From assembly GCA_905221615.1 (NCBI GenBank), contig CAJNDT010000967.1, positions 43,564-107,563 of the forward strand: a stretch of DNA of 64,000 nt, in the 5' to 3' direction. This DNA comes from Symbiodinium sp. CCMP2592. Taxonomy: Eukaryota; Sar; Dinophyceae; Suessiales; Symbiodiniaceae. Below are positions 24,101 to 36,600 of the stretch, one piece after another; position 1 is the first letter of the stretch; every line of letters begins with the position of its first letter. The notes beneath the pieces are model-generated. The model saw only the letters and a program-made list of their open reading frames with translations. It was not told the origin of the DNA and ran no database searches. The position numbers and the translations under genes were made by a program.

Positions 24101-26672
24101 CTGATGTTGTGCCAGGCTGAATGAAACTCATCCCAACGAGATGCATTTCCACTGCCGATGTGCTTCTTGCCGATGCTGCTGCCTTGCAAGAGGCGGATGA
24201 TGTCTGGCACACTGAGATCGTGCTCGGCGACACCAATTTCCATGGCCACGTGTGGAAGAAAGAACTTCATGATCTCCCATTCTGCAGAGGTCTCTTGCTG
24301 TCTTTGTTTCTTCTTCAGCGTCTCCAGAAAACTCGTAACTTCTTCTGCGACGATGCGCTTCCACTTCATGCCACCCCAGGGACCTCGTGTCCAGCTTATG
24401 AGCGCATTGGCCCATCTTGCGCTGTAGTTTCCATAGGTCTGCGCATTCTGCAGGACACGCTGTAGCTTGTGCCTGGGGTCGTAGATGAAGATGCTGCGGA
24501 GTCTTGCGTGGAACATGAGGAACATCTTGCAAGCTTGAGCATCAGTGCCGTGGTCTGTACAGCACACCAAGACTGGTGTCTTGCCCAACGGTTCAGCGTC
24601 TTGCATTTTCTCTTCCTCCTCATTTTCTGGCGCAAAAGCCACGAGTCCTCTGGCGTTGTTGGTGAGCTTGACGATGTGATCCAAAGCCAGCACTTGGTCG
24701 TACGTGCTTAGTCTGCAGGCGGGCTTCTTGCGGCTGGACAGAGTCTCGGCTTCAGCATCTTCCAAGTCTCGTTTGCGATCTTGCCCTCAGCTTCTTAAGC
24801 AAATGGTCGAGAGCAAGCATGCCAAACTAAACTGACCGCTTAGATCTACTTAGACGTAGTCTTTGGCGGACGTGTATCCAGCCTCTTACGTTGGTTTGCA
24901 AAAGAACGCCAACTCAGCTTGAATGTCTTCCATTGACAGCCCAAGGCTCGAAGGATCGACCTGACATCGATGGGCCCAATACCCGCAGTTTCTAGCGAGT
25001 CGTCTCTCTGGCCAGGAATCTGGTGGCCGGAGTCCTGGTGCACCTGAGGGAAGACAGAAGCGACTCCATTAGTTTAATGAGCCTTTTAACATTATTTATT
25101 AACTCTTTAATTAATATTAATGAATTTCTGGCTCTGATTGGCCTGCGGTGGTGCCCAGCCACACTCGCCACTTGCCAAGTTCATGCAGGCGTAGGACGTG
25201 ATCTTGCGACCACCGACGCGGGAGGAGTCGAAGCACACGTTCAGGTGTCTTGCGCCCCAGGTTGCCGCCAACAGAGTCTTGTAATAGGAGGCTCTCTCCA
25301 GGTCCTTGTCCTTTCTCGTCAGCAAGCTTCTTGCCACAATACTTCTTGCCTTGAGAGCTGCTTTTTGCTGCCTTGTGAGCTTGATTTTCTTGCGTTCACT
25401 CTCTTGAGCTTCATCTTGCCGCTTGCGTTTTTTTTTGTCTCTGGCATTCCATGCTTTCTGGCGCGCTTCCACGACGTTTCTCACACGCTGTACCGGATCT
25501 CGACGGTGACCTTGCTGCGCCATATCTGGCGTGCCGTCCTGCCAATCCACGAAAAACATCTGTTGCTCCATTGCAGCAGCAAGTTGCTCCAGAATCTGGC
25601 ACAAAAGCCATCGCATTTTTTCTTTCAATCGTATGTCTCTCAGAAACTGCAGAAGATCATGCTCTTTACTCAGGCGCAGTCCCTTGACGCTGATGTTTGA
25701 CCTCTTGCATGCTTTTGCCAGCTCTTCGAAGTGAACTCGACCCTGGACTACGGTGACCTCCACAGGTTCGTGGTCGGAAGGAGGTTGCAAAGTCAGCCTC
25801 ACTTCTGTTGCAACAGCGTTCATGACTTTGCTCAGCCAGTCACCGCAGGCCTTGCGCGTGGTCGCATCCTTGCCAGAAACCGCACCGGACAGAGTGACAA
25901 GGAGCACCAGAACTGTGCTTCCGCAGACTTCATGTGCTGCCATCTCTCCCGGCATGCCGTGGCGATCTTGCCGGGATCTGTCCGGCCACAGGAAATGCTT
26001 CTGGCTTCCCAGAATGGCAGAAGCCATCTCGGACCAACTCTTCTTGCACGTCCCAAGGAAGTTGTGAGGATTCTTGCCTTTCTGGAAGTTCTGTAAACGC
26101 CACCAGAAATGATACCCGTCCAGCGGCAAGGCAAACTGTAGCACAAACAGCGGCTGCTCTTGTTCGTGGACGCCCCGGAAGACCTGTCAGGGCACATTAT
26201 TTATTCACCAGGAACTGCAAGCCAAGGCCGATCGATTCATCACCCTAACTGTTTAACTGCATCTTAACGTCTTTGCTCTGACCTTGGCCTCGTGGTCATC
26301 TGGCGGGTAGAGGAGGAGACGATCCTCCTGAAAAGCAGTCAGCCACTTCAGTCTGACCCCGTCCACAGTCGACATCTTGGCAAAGAGCTCTTGCGAGGCC
26401 GCGTCTCGCCAGACGGACCAGGAAAAGACCTTGTTAAGCCACTCTGTGGTCTCGCCAATGCGAAGGTACGCCCAGCCGGTCTGGCGGCTCACACGTACGA
26501 TTGCCTGGGTGTTCTCTGGCTCATCGAAGAAGTGGCTTTCGCCAGTTAACGTGTTGCTGACTCTTGCCCGTCCGGCGTGCCTGAGGACACGGAAGGTCTC
26601 CGCGTCATGCTTCACGCTCAGGCAAGAGTCGGCATCGAATCTCGCGTCCGGGGGCCGCTGGCCTCTTTCCAT
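21178..26672 (-). CDS. Element gene B: candidate RNase H/DDE-fold transposase with basic C-terminal domain
   Basis: Eight exons join in continuous phase: 26283-26672, 25143-26183, 24890-25043, 23806-24785, 23423-23706, 22069-23128, 21750-21930, 21178-21608. They give 4521 nt, about 1506 residues and a stop at 21178. Donors are GT (four) or GC (three). Three introns are exactly 99 nt. Residues about 143-180 hold a Trp-rich stretch (YHFWWRL). Near residue 449 LNVCFDSSRVGG resembles strand 1 of an RNase H fold. Near 606-610 VLVCCTDHGTD resembles the second acidic strand, followed by IFIYDPRHKLQRVL. A third acidic residue is not certain. Exons 5-6 (FHCLFESLVEHV ... WVVLDAVPAAPL) match no named domain I can assign. 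The C terminus (RIRKKAAKAEQPYGKRKPI, then CFRVSCRRSRWSQSRSW and a helix) is basic and resembles an AP2-type DNA-binding module. The first exon may be internal if group Y (28.5-30.1 kb) is its 5' part. Exon 3 has a second plausible frame (MEDIQAELAFFCKPT). Confidence 0.6.
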
Positions 26673-26779
26673 GGCAGACGACAGCGTGATCTTGCTGACC
26701 GTTGTCAACGCAGTTGTGATTCCAAAGTTGTGGCGTTGCGGTTCTGCCACAGGCTGACTGACTGAGTCAAGGGTAATCA

Positions 26780-27175
26780 TGTGAAGAACTACCTGATAAT
26801 CGAAACTGCGAAGACTGCACGAGACATAAAAAGACGGCGTGGAACATCCCTAGGCGCCCCTCACTGGAAAGAAGTGCTGCAGCGGGACACTGCAGATCGT
26901 TCTTGGATGCACAACTTTATCTGCAACATGAACTGCACTTCTCTGGTATACACGGTCCTGAAACAGCCGCAATGCTGTCTTCGGTCGAAATGTCGGCAAA
27001 GCAGCAAACCTGACACGAAGAGATGTCATTGAAACAAGTCTGCTATACAAGCTAAGGTGCTCAGGCAGGAGACGCCTGCATAGTAAGGTTCAGAGCGTAA
27101 TTGTCGTAATTGCAAATAGCAGTGTAGTAAGAATAAATCAGGTAGAAATAGTAGTACAGTAATCATTGTAGCAGT
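26780..27175. other. Upstream region or intron of gene B
   Basis: No coding signal recognised. It lies between the first assigned exon of gene B and the AGT array. If group Y and gene B are one gene, this is part of a 1.7-kb intron. Confidence 0.4.
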
Positions 27176-27795
<620 letters not shown>

Positions 27796-27825
27796 GTGAC
27801 TACTACTACGATTGTTATTGCTCAG

Positions 27826-28295
<470 letters not shown>

Positions 28296-28509
28296 ACTAC
28301 CACGGGTATTAGTAGCAGTACTGGTACCAGTACTGGTACTAGTACTACCACTTGACGAGCACCTAAGGTCCTAGTTAAGTAGTCATCAGTAGTACCGTAC
28401 CAGTACTAGTACGAGCACGAGTAGCAGTGCACAAGTGCTCCTACTTGTACTAGTATTACTACTCACTGGCAACACTAGTAGTTAGTAATGATAGCACTTC
28501 TCCTTGTAG

Positions 28510-30100
28510 GAGTGTTGTCGTGCAGACTTACCAGACATTGAAAAGCCGCTGCTCCGACGCACCTTCGACGGCTCTGCCACACGCTGCAAGCTCTGCCTGG
28601 GCAAACGTAGCTGTGTAACAGGTCTGGCGAGGACAATTTCTGGGCCGGACTTCACCATGGCCGTGTTATCTCTTCTGACTCTTGCAGCATGCAAACAGCA
28701 CACAGCCAAAGTAAGTCTCTGCTCACTGGAGGGGGACAGTGAATGCGGAGTTGGGTTTCCGGCCTTTCAGTGAAGTGAAGAAGCCTGAGTCATGAGGTAG
28801 TTGGTTAATGACATGACTGACTCAGAGATGCACGCAATGTAGCAACTGAGAAGATGGGCGCATCCTTTTCCTCCATTGTCGTAGCTCTTACTGTTGAGAT
28901 GCTGATTCTGGCAGGATCTTTTCTGTACTCTTGCTGGCATCCAACAGGCTCTATTGCAGCTGCTGGCAGCCAGCGATCTTGCCGAATCAAAACAGCAGCT
29001 CCCAAGAACTATCAATCATGTGTTTCAAGCGCAAAACTGCGAGAACGTCCTGGCTGGCTGACTCCACGGTTCGCCACAGCTGCTCCAAGCTCTTGCCGGG
29101 TTCCAATATCGCCTTGTGTCTTGCAACCTGTAACACTGCGGAAAACCACTACGGATTCAAGGATTAGGGTGTTTTGCTAACAGCCCACCCAGCCTGGAGG
29201 AGGCCTTCCGACACTTGCTGCGTCATTCGCCACATGTCATGTCTCTCTCTTGCGCACTGCTCGATGTTCTCCAGAACACTGTGGAAAGGATAACCCTGCA
29301 CAAAAAGATGATCTGGCGTTTCTTGCAGCACCGGCGCTGAACCGGCGGGTTCGAAGAGCACGTTGTGCGCCAGCGACCACAGCAGACTGGTCAGAACAGA
29401 GATATCTTGCCGAATTTTCTGGCGGTCTTGTGTGAGTACCTTCAAGAGCAGTCGGAGCCAGGCGAGGATCAGGTCCAGCGGTCCCTCCACAAACATCTTG
29501 CGGTCCTCTGGCCAACGTGCGGTCTATAAGCGACTCAAAGTAAAAACTCGCAGCAAGCAGTCCTCGTGTTGCGGGAGACTGTTTTGCAAAGACTGGACCA
29601 GGTCTGGCAGCAAGGACATGGCAAGCGCCCGTGCTCCGCGGTCCATGGCGGGTCCTACGTGGCTGCCAAGTTTTCAAAACCACTCAATCTTTGGAAGCAA
29701 GCGTTGCAGCGGCATCCGGTTGATCTTGCGAGTTTCTTTCCACACGCAAAGTTCGGCTTGGATTCATGATTTGTTTTTATGGGGCATCCTATGCTACTCT
29801 CGGGTCTTGTAAAGCTCGTGCGTACCAAGGCAGCCTCAAGGCAAGCTCACTACTTTTGGACTGCTGCAAACATGACATGCTTCTCCTCTCTCAGGCACTG
29901 ACTCTTGCATCGGCCTGGCAAGGTCATCAGATGATACGACAAATCGCATGGCGCATGCACTTGCTGCTCCGACACTTACTTTTTCGGTTCCTTGCATTCT
30001 TCTTCGCGTCCCTTCTGGCCAACCAGGCGCAGCATCTTGCAACATTCATTAGGAGTCAGCACCGCTGGGCCCTGAACTCGATGGCTAATGACGTTCGCAG
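28510..30100 (-). CDS. Element exon group Y: helical protein of unknown function, possibly the 5' part of gene B
   Basis: Several minus-strand exons look coding. About 30050-29980 ends CKEPKK before a classical donor GTAAGTG. About 29645-29530 encodes RALAMSLLPDLVQSLQNSLP. 29164-29505 encodes MFVEGPLDLILAWLRLLLKV, then SVLTSLLWSLAHNVLFEPAG and ENIEQCARERHDMWRM. About 29130-28990 encodes VARHKAILEPGKSLEQLW and SASQDVLAVLRLKHMI. About 28709-28530 encodes NTAMVKSGPEIVLARPVTQL and ends at a GTAAGTC donor in phase 1. That donor can join gene B's first exon in frame at acceptor CAG|AA about 26725, across the AGT/ACT array. The predicted protein is mainly helical and soluble. GCAAGA is frequent in these exons. 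No family is recognised, and whether Y is separate, the start of B, or the end of X is unresolved. Confidence 0.5.
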
Positions 30101-30229
30101 CCAGAAAAGACATTCTATATGCACATCGAGGTAACAGCTGCAGGAGGACAAGTTGGAGCGCTAGACTTCCCAGAAGTGCTGGTGGTGATGGTGGCGGTAC
30201 TCATTCATGCTAGTGGTTGCAGTTGTGAT

Positions 30230-30295
30230 ACTAGTACTAGGAGCAGCAGTAGTAGTAGTCGTCGCAGTAGTATTAATTATAGTAGTTAAAGTAGC

Positions 30296-30328
<33 letters not shown>

Positions 30329-30360
30329 TGTTGTTGTTGTTGTACTCGTCCTAGTAGTAC

Positions 30361-30440
<80 letters not shown>

Positions 30441-30668
30441 CTAGTACTAGTACTAGTACTTGTACTAGTACTAGTACTAGTACTAGTACTAGTACTAGTA
30501 CTAGTAGTAGTAGTAGTACTAGTATTAGTGCAGTAGTAGTAGTAGTACTAGTAGTAGTCGTAGTAGTAGTAGGAGTAGTAGTAGTAGTAGTAGTAGGAGT
30601 GGTAGTAGTAGTAGTAGTACTACTACTACTACTAGTAGCAGTAGTAGTTGTTGTAGTAGTAATACTAT

Positions 30669-30708
<40 letters not shown>

Positions 30709-31054
30709 TGTTGTTGTTGTTGTTGTCGTGGTGCTGGTGGTGGTGGTAGTGGTAGTAGTAGTAATTTAATAGGAGCAGTAACTACCTGTAAGTTGTGTAG
30801 TAGTCGTAGTGGTCACAGCAGTAGCAGTAGTACTAGTAGTAGTAGTTGTAGTAGTTGTAGTAAAGTACTACTAGTACTAGTAGCGGTAGTAGTAGAATAC
30901 AGTTATATCTACTTGTAGTTGCAGCAGCGCCAGTGGTAATAGTAGCAGTAGTAGTAGTAGTAGTAGCAGCAGTAGTAGTAGTAGTAGTATTAGTAGTAGT
31001 GGTAGTAGTAGTAGTAGTAGTACTAGTAGTAGTGGTAGTAGTGGTAGTAGCAGC

Positions 31055-31088
<34 letters not shown>

Positions 31089-31105
31089 TAGTCGTGGTAG
31101 TAGTT
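30230..31105. repeat. (AGT)n-rich array with AGTACT interludes
   Basis: AGT units dominate, interrupted by ACTAGT palindromic runs (30438-30505), GTT runs and short unique words. The orientation flips to ACT after about 31130. Confidence 0.9.
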
Positions 31106-31189
31106 AGACAGACGTCCAGAACTTAAGTACGAGTACCAGTACTAGAATTGGTACTAGTACTGGTACTACTACTCTACTGCTACAGCAAC

Positions 31190-31215
31190 TACTACTAGTA
31201 CTACTACTAGACTAT

Positions 31216-31271
<56 letters not shown>

Positions 31272-31333
31272 GCTACTACTACTACTAACTACTAACTACT
31301 AACTACTAACTACTACTACTACTACCACTACTA

Positions 31334-31370
<37 letters not shown>

Positions 31371-31470
31371 GACTACAACTACGACTACGACTACGACTAC
31401 GACTACGACTACGACTACGACTACGACGACTACTACTACTACTACTACTAATTACTACTATTGCGACTGC
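31190..31470. repeat. (ACT)n-rich array, inverted relative to the preceding AGT array
   Basis: ACT units with a perfect CGACTA hexamer run at 31366-31425. With 30230-31105 it forms a second AGT-to-ACT inverted pair inside the element. Confidence 0.9.
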
Positions 31471-31479
31471 TCTGCAAAA

Positions 31480-32210
31480 TGCTTCTCGGTGGGTGGAGAC
31501 GCCTAGGACGACAAGCACGTTGACTACTGCTACGTTTGGTCACGTGCGGCTAATGTCAAGCATACATCAACGTGCATCCACTCTCACACGATACGTTGCA
31601 ACGTGTTTTGAGACCGTACTCCATCTTAGGCAGATTAAAAGAGGACAATCTAGAGCCGAAGTGGTGGCTGTTTGAGGTTCTAATCCATGTACGGCACCTT
31701 CTGATACGACAACAGGACTGTGCCAACGATCGTCACTGTTTATTTGCTTTGGGTGCTCGTGTTACATACGAACATACATGCATGCATGCATGCATATGTT
31801 TGGCAGACAGCCAGGCAGGCAGACAGACAGATGAACAGCATCAGTCTACAAGATACAGAGCATGTGCATGACTGTATACAAGGCTTTTCTGATTTCTGAA
31901 TTCCAGCCAACCAATGTCATGTGTCCAGGACCCTTGAAACATGAGCAACGCACAACCCAACCCGAATCCGAAAATGAAACACTTGTTGCTATTGCTACTC
32001 CTGGCAGCAGTAGTAGGACTGCCACTGCTGCTACTACTACTATCCTATACTCTTAGCATTACTTACTAGTAAGACACATACCTCACTAGTGCTACAACTA
32101 CTGATACAACGGCGAGTACTAGTCGTAGTACTAGTAAGTAATAGTACGACTAATATTATTACGCGTATTATTTGGCCGCAACAAGGAGCCCTACTACTAC
32201 TCCAAATACT
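31480..32210. other. Spacer between AGT/ACT array and assembly gap
   Basis: Contains short CATG/GCAT and CAGG/CAGA repeats at about 31780-31835. No coding exon is recognised. Probably intronic or intergenic. Confidence 0.4.
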
Positions 32211-32310
32211 NNNNNNNNNNNNNNNNNNNNNNNNNNNNNNNNNNNNNNNNNNNNNNNNNNNNNNNNNNNNNNNNNNNNNNNNNNNNNNNNNNNNNNNNNN
32301 NNNNNNNNNN
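32211..32310. other. Assembly gap (100 N)
   Basis: A run of exactly 100 N, the conventional size for a gap of unknown length. It lies next to ACT-rich sequence, so a collapsed trinucleotide array may be missing. The 31.9-kb element length is therefore approximate. Confidence 0.98.
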
Positions 32311-32519
32311 TTCCTTCAGTCAACTTAACTAACATTCTCCATTACATCATGTCATACAGAACTACAAATCAGCTCGATAAAAACTTCCGCCGCACTCCGT
32401 GCAGAAAAGATCTTGCCGCGAGGCCCGTCGCACGGGCTAAAAGATCTTGCAAGTCTGACAGCAGCTAGTACCAGCCGGGACGCCGGACACAGCTCATCAT
32501 ATTGTAACCGAGCGTTTCA

Positions 32520-33608
32520 AAAGCGTCCTCATGCTCTGGCGGTTCAGCTGGAGTCACTGCCATCGCCTTATTACTAATGGTGCACTTGCTTCATGAGAAC
32601 GTATGATGCAATACCCACTCGGGCTTCTGGCGGCCCGTCCTGCTGTGGCTCCAGGTCCCTGTCATAATCGAAGACGTCGTCGGGACCGTCTGGCTCGACC
32701 TCGTTGTCAGCTGTCTAAGCAACTTACTTACTTAGGCTACAGGCTACAGGGGTCCGGCACCTCGTCGGCGGCCAAGCGAATCTTGCCCTTCTCCGCCATG
32801 GCAGTCTCTCGCTCATCAACACCGTAGGAGGCTGCCTCTAACAGCTTCTTCCGCTGATCTTCTGTCGGGTGCCCGTCTCCTCCCTCATGTGGCTCTGGCG
32901 GTTGCGTCTTCTGGCTGCGTCTCGCCTTGGCAGCGGCTGCCATGTCATGCAGCTCTTGCGCCCGAATCTGCATGATGTCCTTATCTCACGGAAATAAGGA
33001 AAACATGTACCACTTAAAACAAAATTGTCTTGCCATGTCATGTCTGACATGAATTTGTTTGCTGCCGGGTGCCTCTGAGTTGGGTCTCTCATACGCCCTG
33101 CGACCAGGTTCCATTACCCACAATTGCCAGGCTTCTTTGATTTCAATTGCAGGTTCGGTCGGTGTCTTGCTGGACATCGGCGACTCTGTGTTGGACTCAT
33201 CGCATTCTGCTTCGTTTCTACCTGCATGCACTGCTGCTTGACCTGCATGCACTGCTGCTTGAAACTTCTTATTGGTTGCTGCCGGGATTCTGGTGACCCT
33301 CCGTCGCCTCGAAGCTCCTCAAGCAATGGCTAGCCATAAAGAGGTGCACGCTGCTCTCTATCCAAGTAAGTGAGTCAAACGACCACTGCTTCTTTTGGAC
33401 CAAGACTCATGCTGGGCTTCGTCTTCCTTCTTCTCGGAAGTGCCACCTCCGTGAGCCTTGCCAGTGCCGGACGTCGTGTCCTCGGACTGACAAAAACAGT
33501 TAAAGTTATGAACTATTATTTATATATGTTTATATTATGTTATATAATTATATTATATTATGTATATACACATATATATATATATATATATAGATAGATT
33601 ATATATAC

Positions 33609-33645
<37 letters not shown>

Positions 33646-36600
33646 TTTATAATATGTATTATATATATATATGTAAGTACGTATGTATGTATTATTAAAT
33701 ATTATGTATTACATCTGAGAAACTGCAACTGTAAGCAAAGAATCATGCTGGACTTCTCCATCTCCCCCGGAGGAGCCACCTTGCTGACTCTTGCCAGTGC
33801 TGGTTTCCGCCTCCTCGGAGTGAAAAAGTTGCAGGCCTAGCCAATGAAATATGCAACTTACAGCAGACAATGCTTGAGGATATAGCATGAGACGGAGCGT
33901 CATGCTTTCCTGCTTCGCCCCCTGAGGCTCTCTCCTTGGCGTTACACGGCTAACACTTAAACCCTGGCTCTGGATATCATCATCTTGCGTACCCAGCGTC
34001 AGCATGCAGGCCACTCTGTTGGCCTGAATTCCCGTCCTCGGAGATGGGCTGTTGCTTCTTAGGTTTACGTTTTACGTGCCACACCGTTTTGGAGAGCTCT
34101 GGAATCCTTTCGAAGATTCGGCTGAGCCCTGACGATCCTAGCTTTCATCCTCGGAGTGACATGCCGAATTGCAATTAAACGTGTTCTGATGCTGTTCTTG
34201 TAGCTTCCTGGCGTCCTACCGCAGACTCAGTCATGTGAGCCCTGACCAGACCAGGTTTCTGTCCAAGGTACAAGGGATGCCGAAGTTGAAAGGCTGACTT
34301 GTATTTTGGCCAACAACTGCTATTCGGAGCATGTTCTACTGAGCTCTTGAAACAAACGTAAGCAGTATTGTATAGAATATCCTCATGCATCTTCAGGCTA
34401 CCGAAGAAGATGGAGCTCTAGCTGGCGCAGTTCTTTCGGATTAACTGTCTGGCTCTGTAGCGGAACACTCCTGCCTGCTCTTGGAAACGATTCACGTTGG
34501 CCTCCTTTGCCGACTCGTGACGAGCCGTGCTGACGATTTCCGGGCTGGCAACTTACCAATAACGACCTTCCTAACCAGAAACTATCATCGTGACTGAGCC
34601 CGTGCGGACGAAGGAAGAATCTGAGAATCAGTAAGTAATAAATAGTAATAAGTATGATTTCTGCAGTTTTGAAATTTAGTTCCAGGACTGAACCTAATAC
34701 CTGCTCTTGCGAGCCAAGAATCATCAGTTTGGGGCTGCTCCTGCTCAAAGTCGTGCCACTTGCTTTCCTCGGAACATTAATAATTAACAATGATTGATTG
34801 TGTTGGTATTAAATATTGTTAAGTAGTTGCTTTCCGAATATTCATGAAACCTTGCCCCTGTGTACCAACCAAGAATCATCATAGCCTGGCCCTTGTCCCC
34901 ACGAGCTCTGGCTCCAGTCTTGCTGGCTCCAGCCTTGCTGGCTCCAGCCTTGCTGGCTCCAGTCTTGCTGGCTCCAGTCTCGCTGGCTCCAGTCTTGCTG
35001 GCTCCAGTCTTGCTGGCTCCAGTTTTGGTGCTGCCGGGAGTTGCACCAACCGCTGTCGGCCTGAGAATGAAATCATCTTGAATCAAGACACACTCAGCAC
35101 TAGTTGATTGCTCATCTTGTGTGTGTGTGGTAGAAGTCAGACAACGTCATTCGTCGTGCTAAATCAATCTGCTCCAGAAGCAGTATCCTGACCCAAGTTT
35201 ATTGCTTGCACCGGCAACAGGGATATGTGGCAAGCTTACTCCCGTTGACTCTCAATTGTCAATCCTGCAAGTTTGAACCAAGAATCCGCTTCCCAAGATT
35301 CATGGTAGCCTGGTAACTAACTAATTAAATTAGAATATACATACTAAGTGTCAATGTTAGCGATTGTAGATGTCCGAGTCATATTCAGGACCAAGAATAC
35401 GGGTCCTGCCTTGCCTGTGAGGGAGGGTAGTAGCTCTGAGATCCAGCCTCGCCAATACTTGGCAAGTATATGATATGATGACTGCTACATTAATTATATT
35501 GTGCTACATCGTCGAAATGAAGTCTTCCTCTCGCGGCACCCCATGCAAGGAATCAACCACATTTTAAATTTACATCACATCCAATCTAATCTACGAGAAC
35601 AAACCTGCGACATCTGGCCGGCACCTTTCGAACCCATTCTCACTTGCTCTTGCCGACAAGAATCGTCTTCGTGCGGCTTCTGACGCCCGTCGCCGGTGGT
35701 TGCATCCTCGGAAAAATATAATTAACAACAAAATCAAGCTCATCTTGGACGTCTGACATGTGGTGTTCTGACCTGCCCTTGCCGTCAAAGAGTCCTGGTG
35801 CCCGTGGCACACATCGTGCGGGGTTTCGTCCTCGGTTTAGACACGGTGCGATTCATTATTAATATATTTATTAACTGGCACTGACTGATGGCGCGGCAAA
35901 TCTGAGTTTGGACACGCACATGGACCCTATACTTACCTGGTTTTGCTTCCTGGTCTCAAGTGTTAGTTAACTCATTATTAATGTACTCTGTACGTATTAC
36001 ACGCTGAAGCTGCGAGATGTGACGCACACCGGATTCTAGCTGCTCTTGCCGTCAAAGAAACCTGGTGTCCGTGCTCTTGCCCATCCTCATCGCACGGCAC
36101 TTCGTCCTCAGAAACCGGCAATATAAGGGATTAAGTAGTTTTATATATAATAATGCCGCAGTGTAACTTCTGAAAAAAACTGACTGTCTGTGGACATGCG
36201 GCTGTTGCAGACAAAAACTCGTGTTCTTGCTCTGGCTGCTCCTCCTCGTGGTCCTCAAGGCCCACGGCTGTGTCCTCCGAATAGATAATTACTCACAAGG
36301 TTGTATATCTGACTTTGGACATATTAATGGCAGAAACCCTACTAGTCGTACCTGGTTCTGCCTCCTAGCCTTATTAAATTAAGGTTACACGCTAAAGCTG
36401 CGAAATGTGGCGTGCACCGTATTCTGACCTGCTCTTCCAAAGAGTCCTGCTGTTCGTGCCCGTCGCCCTGGTGCTCTTGCCCACCGCCCTGGTGTTCCTC
36501 CTGCTCATCGACCGGCATTTCGCCCTCGGGTTACGGCAACCGTTGAAGTTAAGGTGCTGAAACAGACCTGGACATGTGGCTCTTGCCGACCAAGACTCTT

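Noticed and set aside
24890-25043. Frameshift in gene B exon 3, suggested by the attractive alternative frame MEDIQAELAFFCKPT
   Set aside because: The unshifted frame gives correct phase at both splice junctions, so a frameshift is not required; kept only as a note.
32211-32310. Frames crossing the N run
   Set aside because: They span an assembly gap and carry no information.
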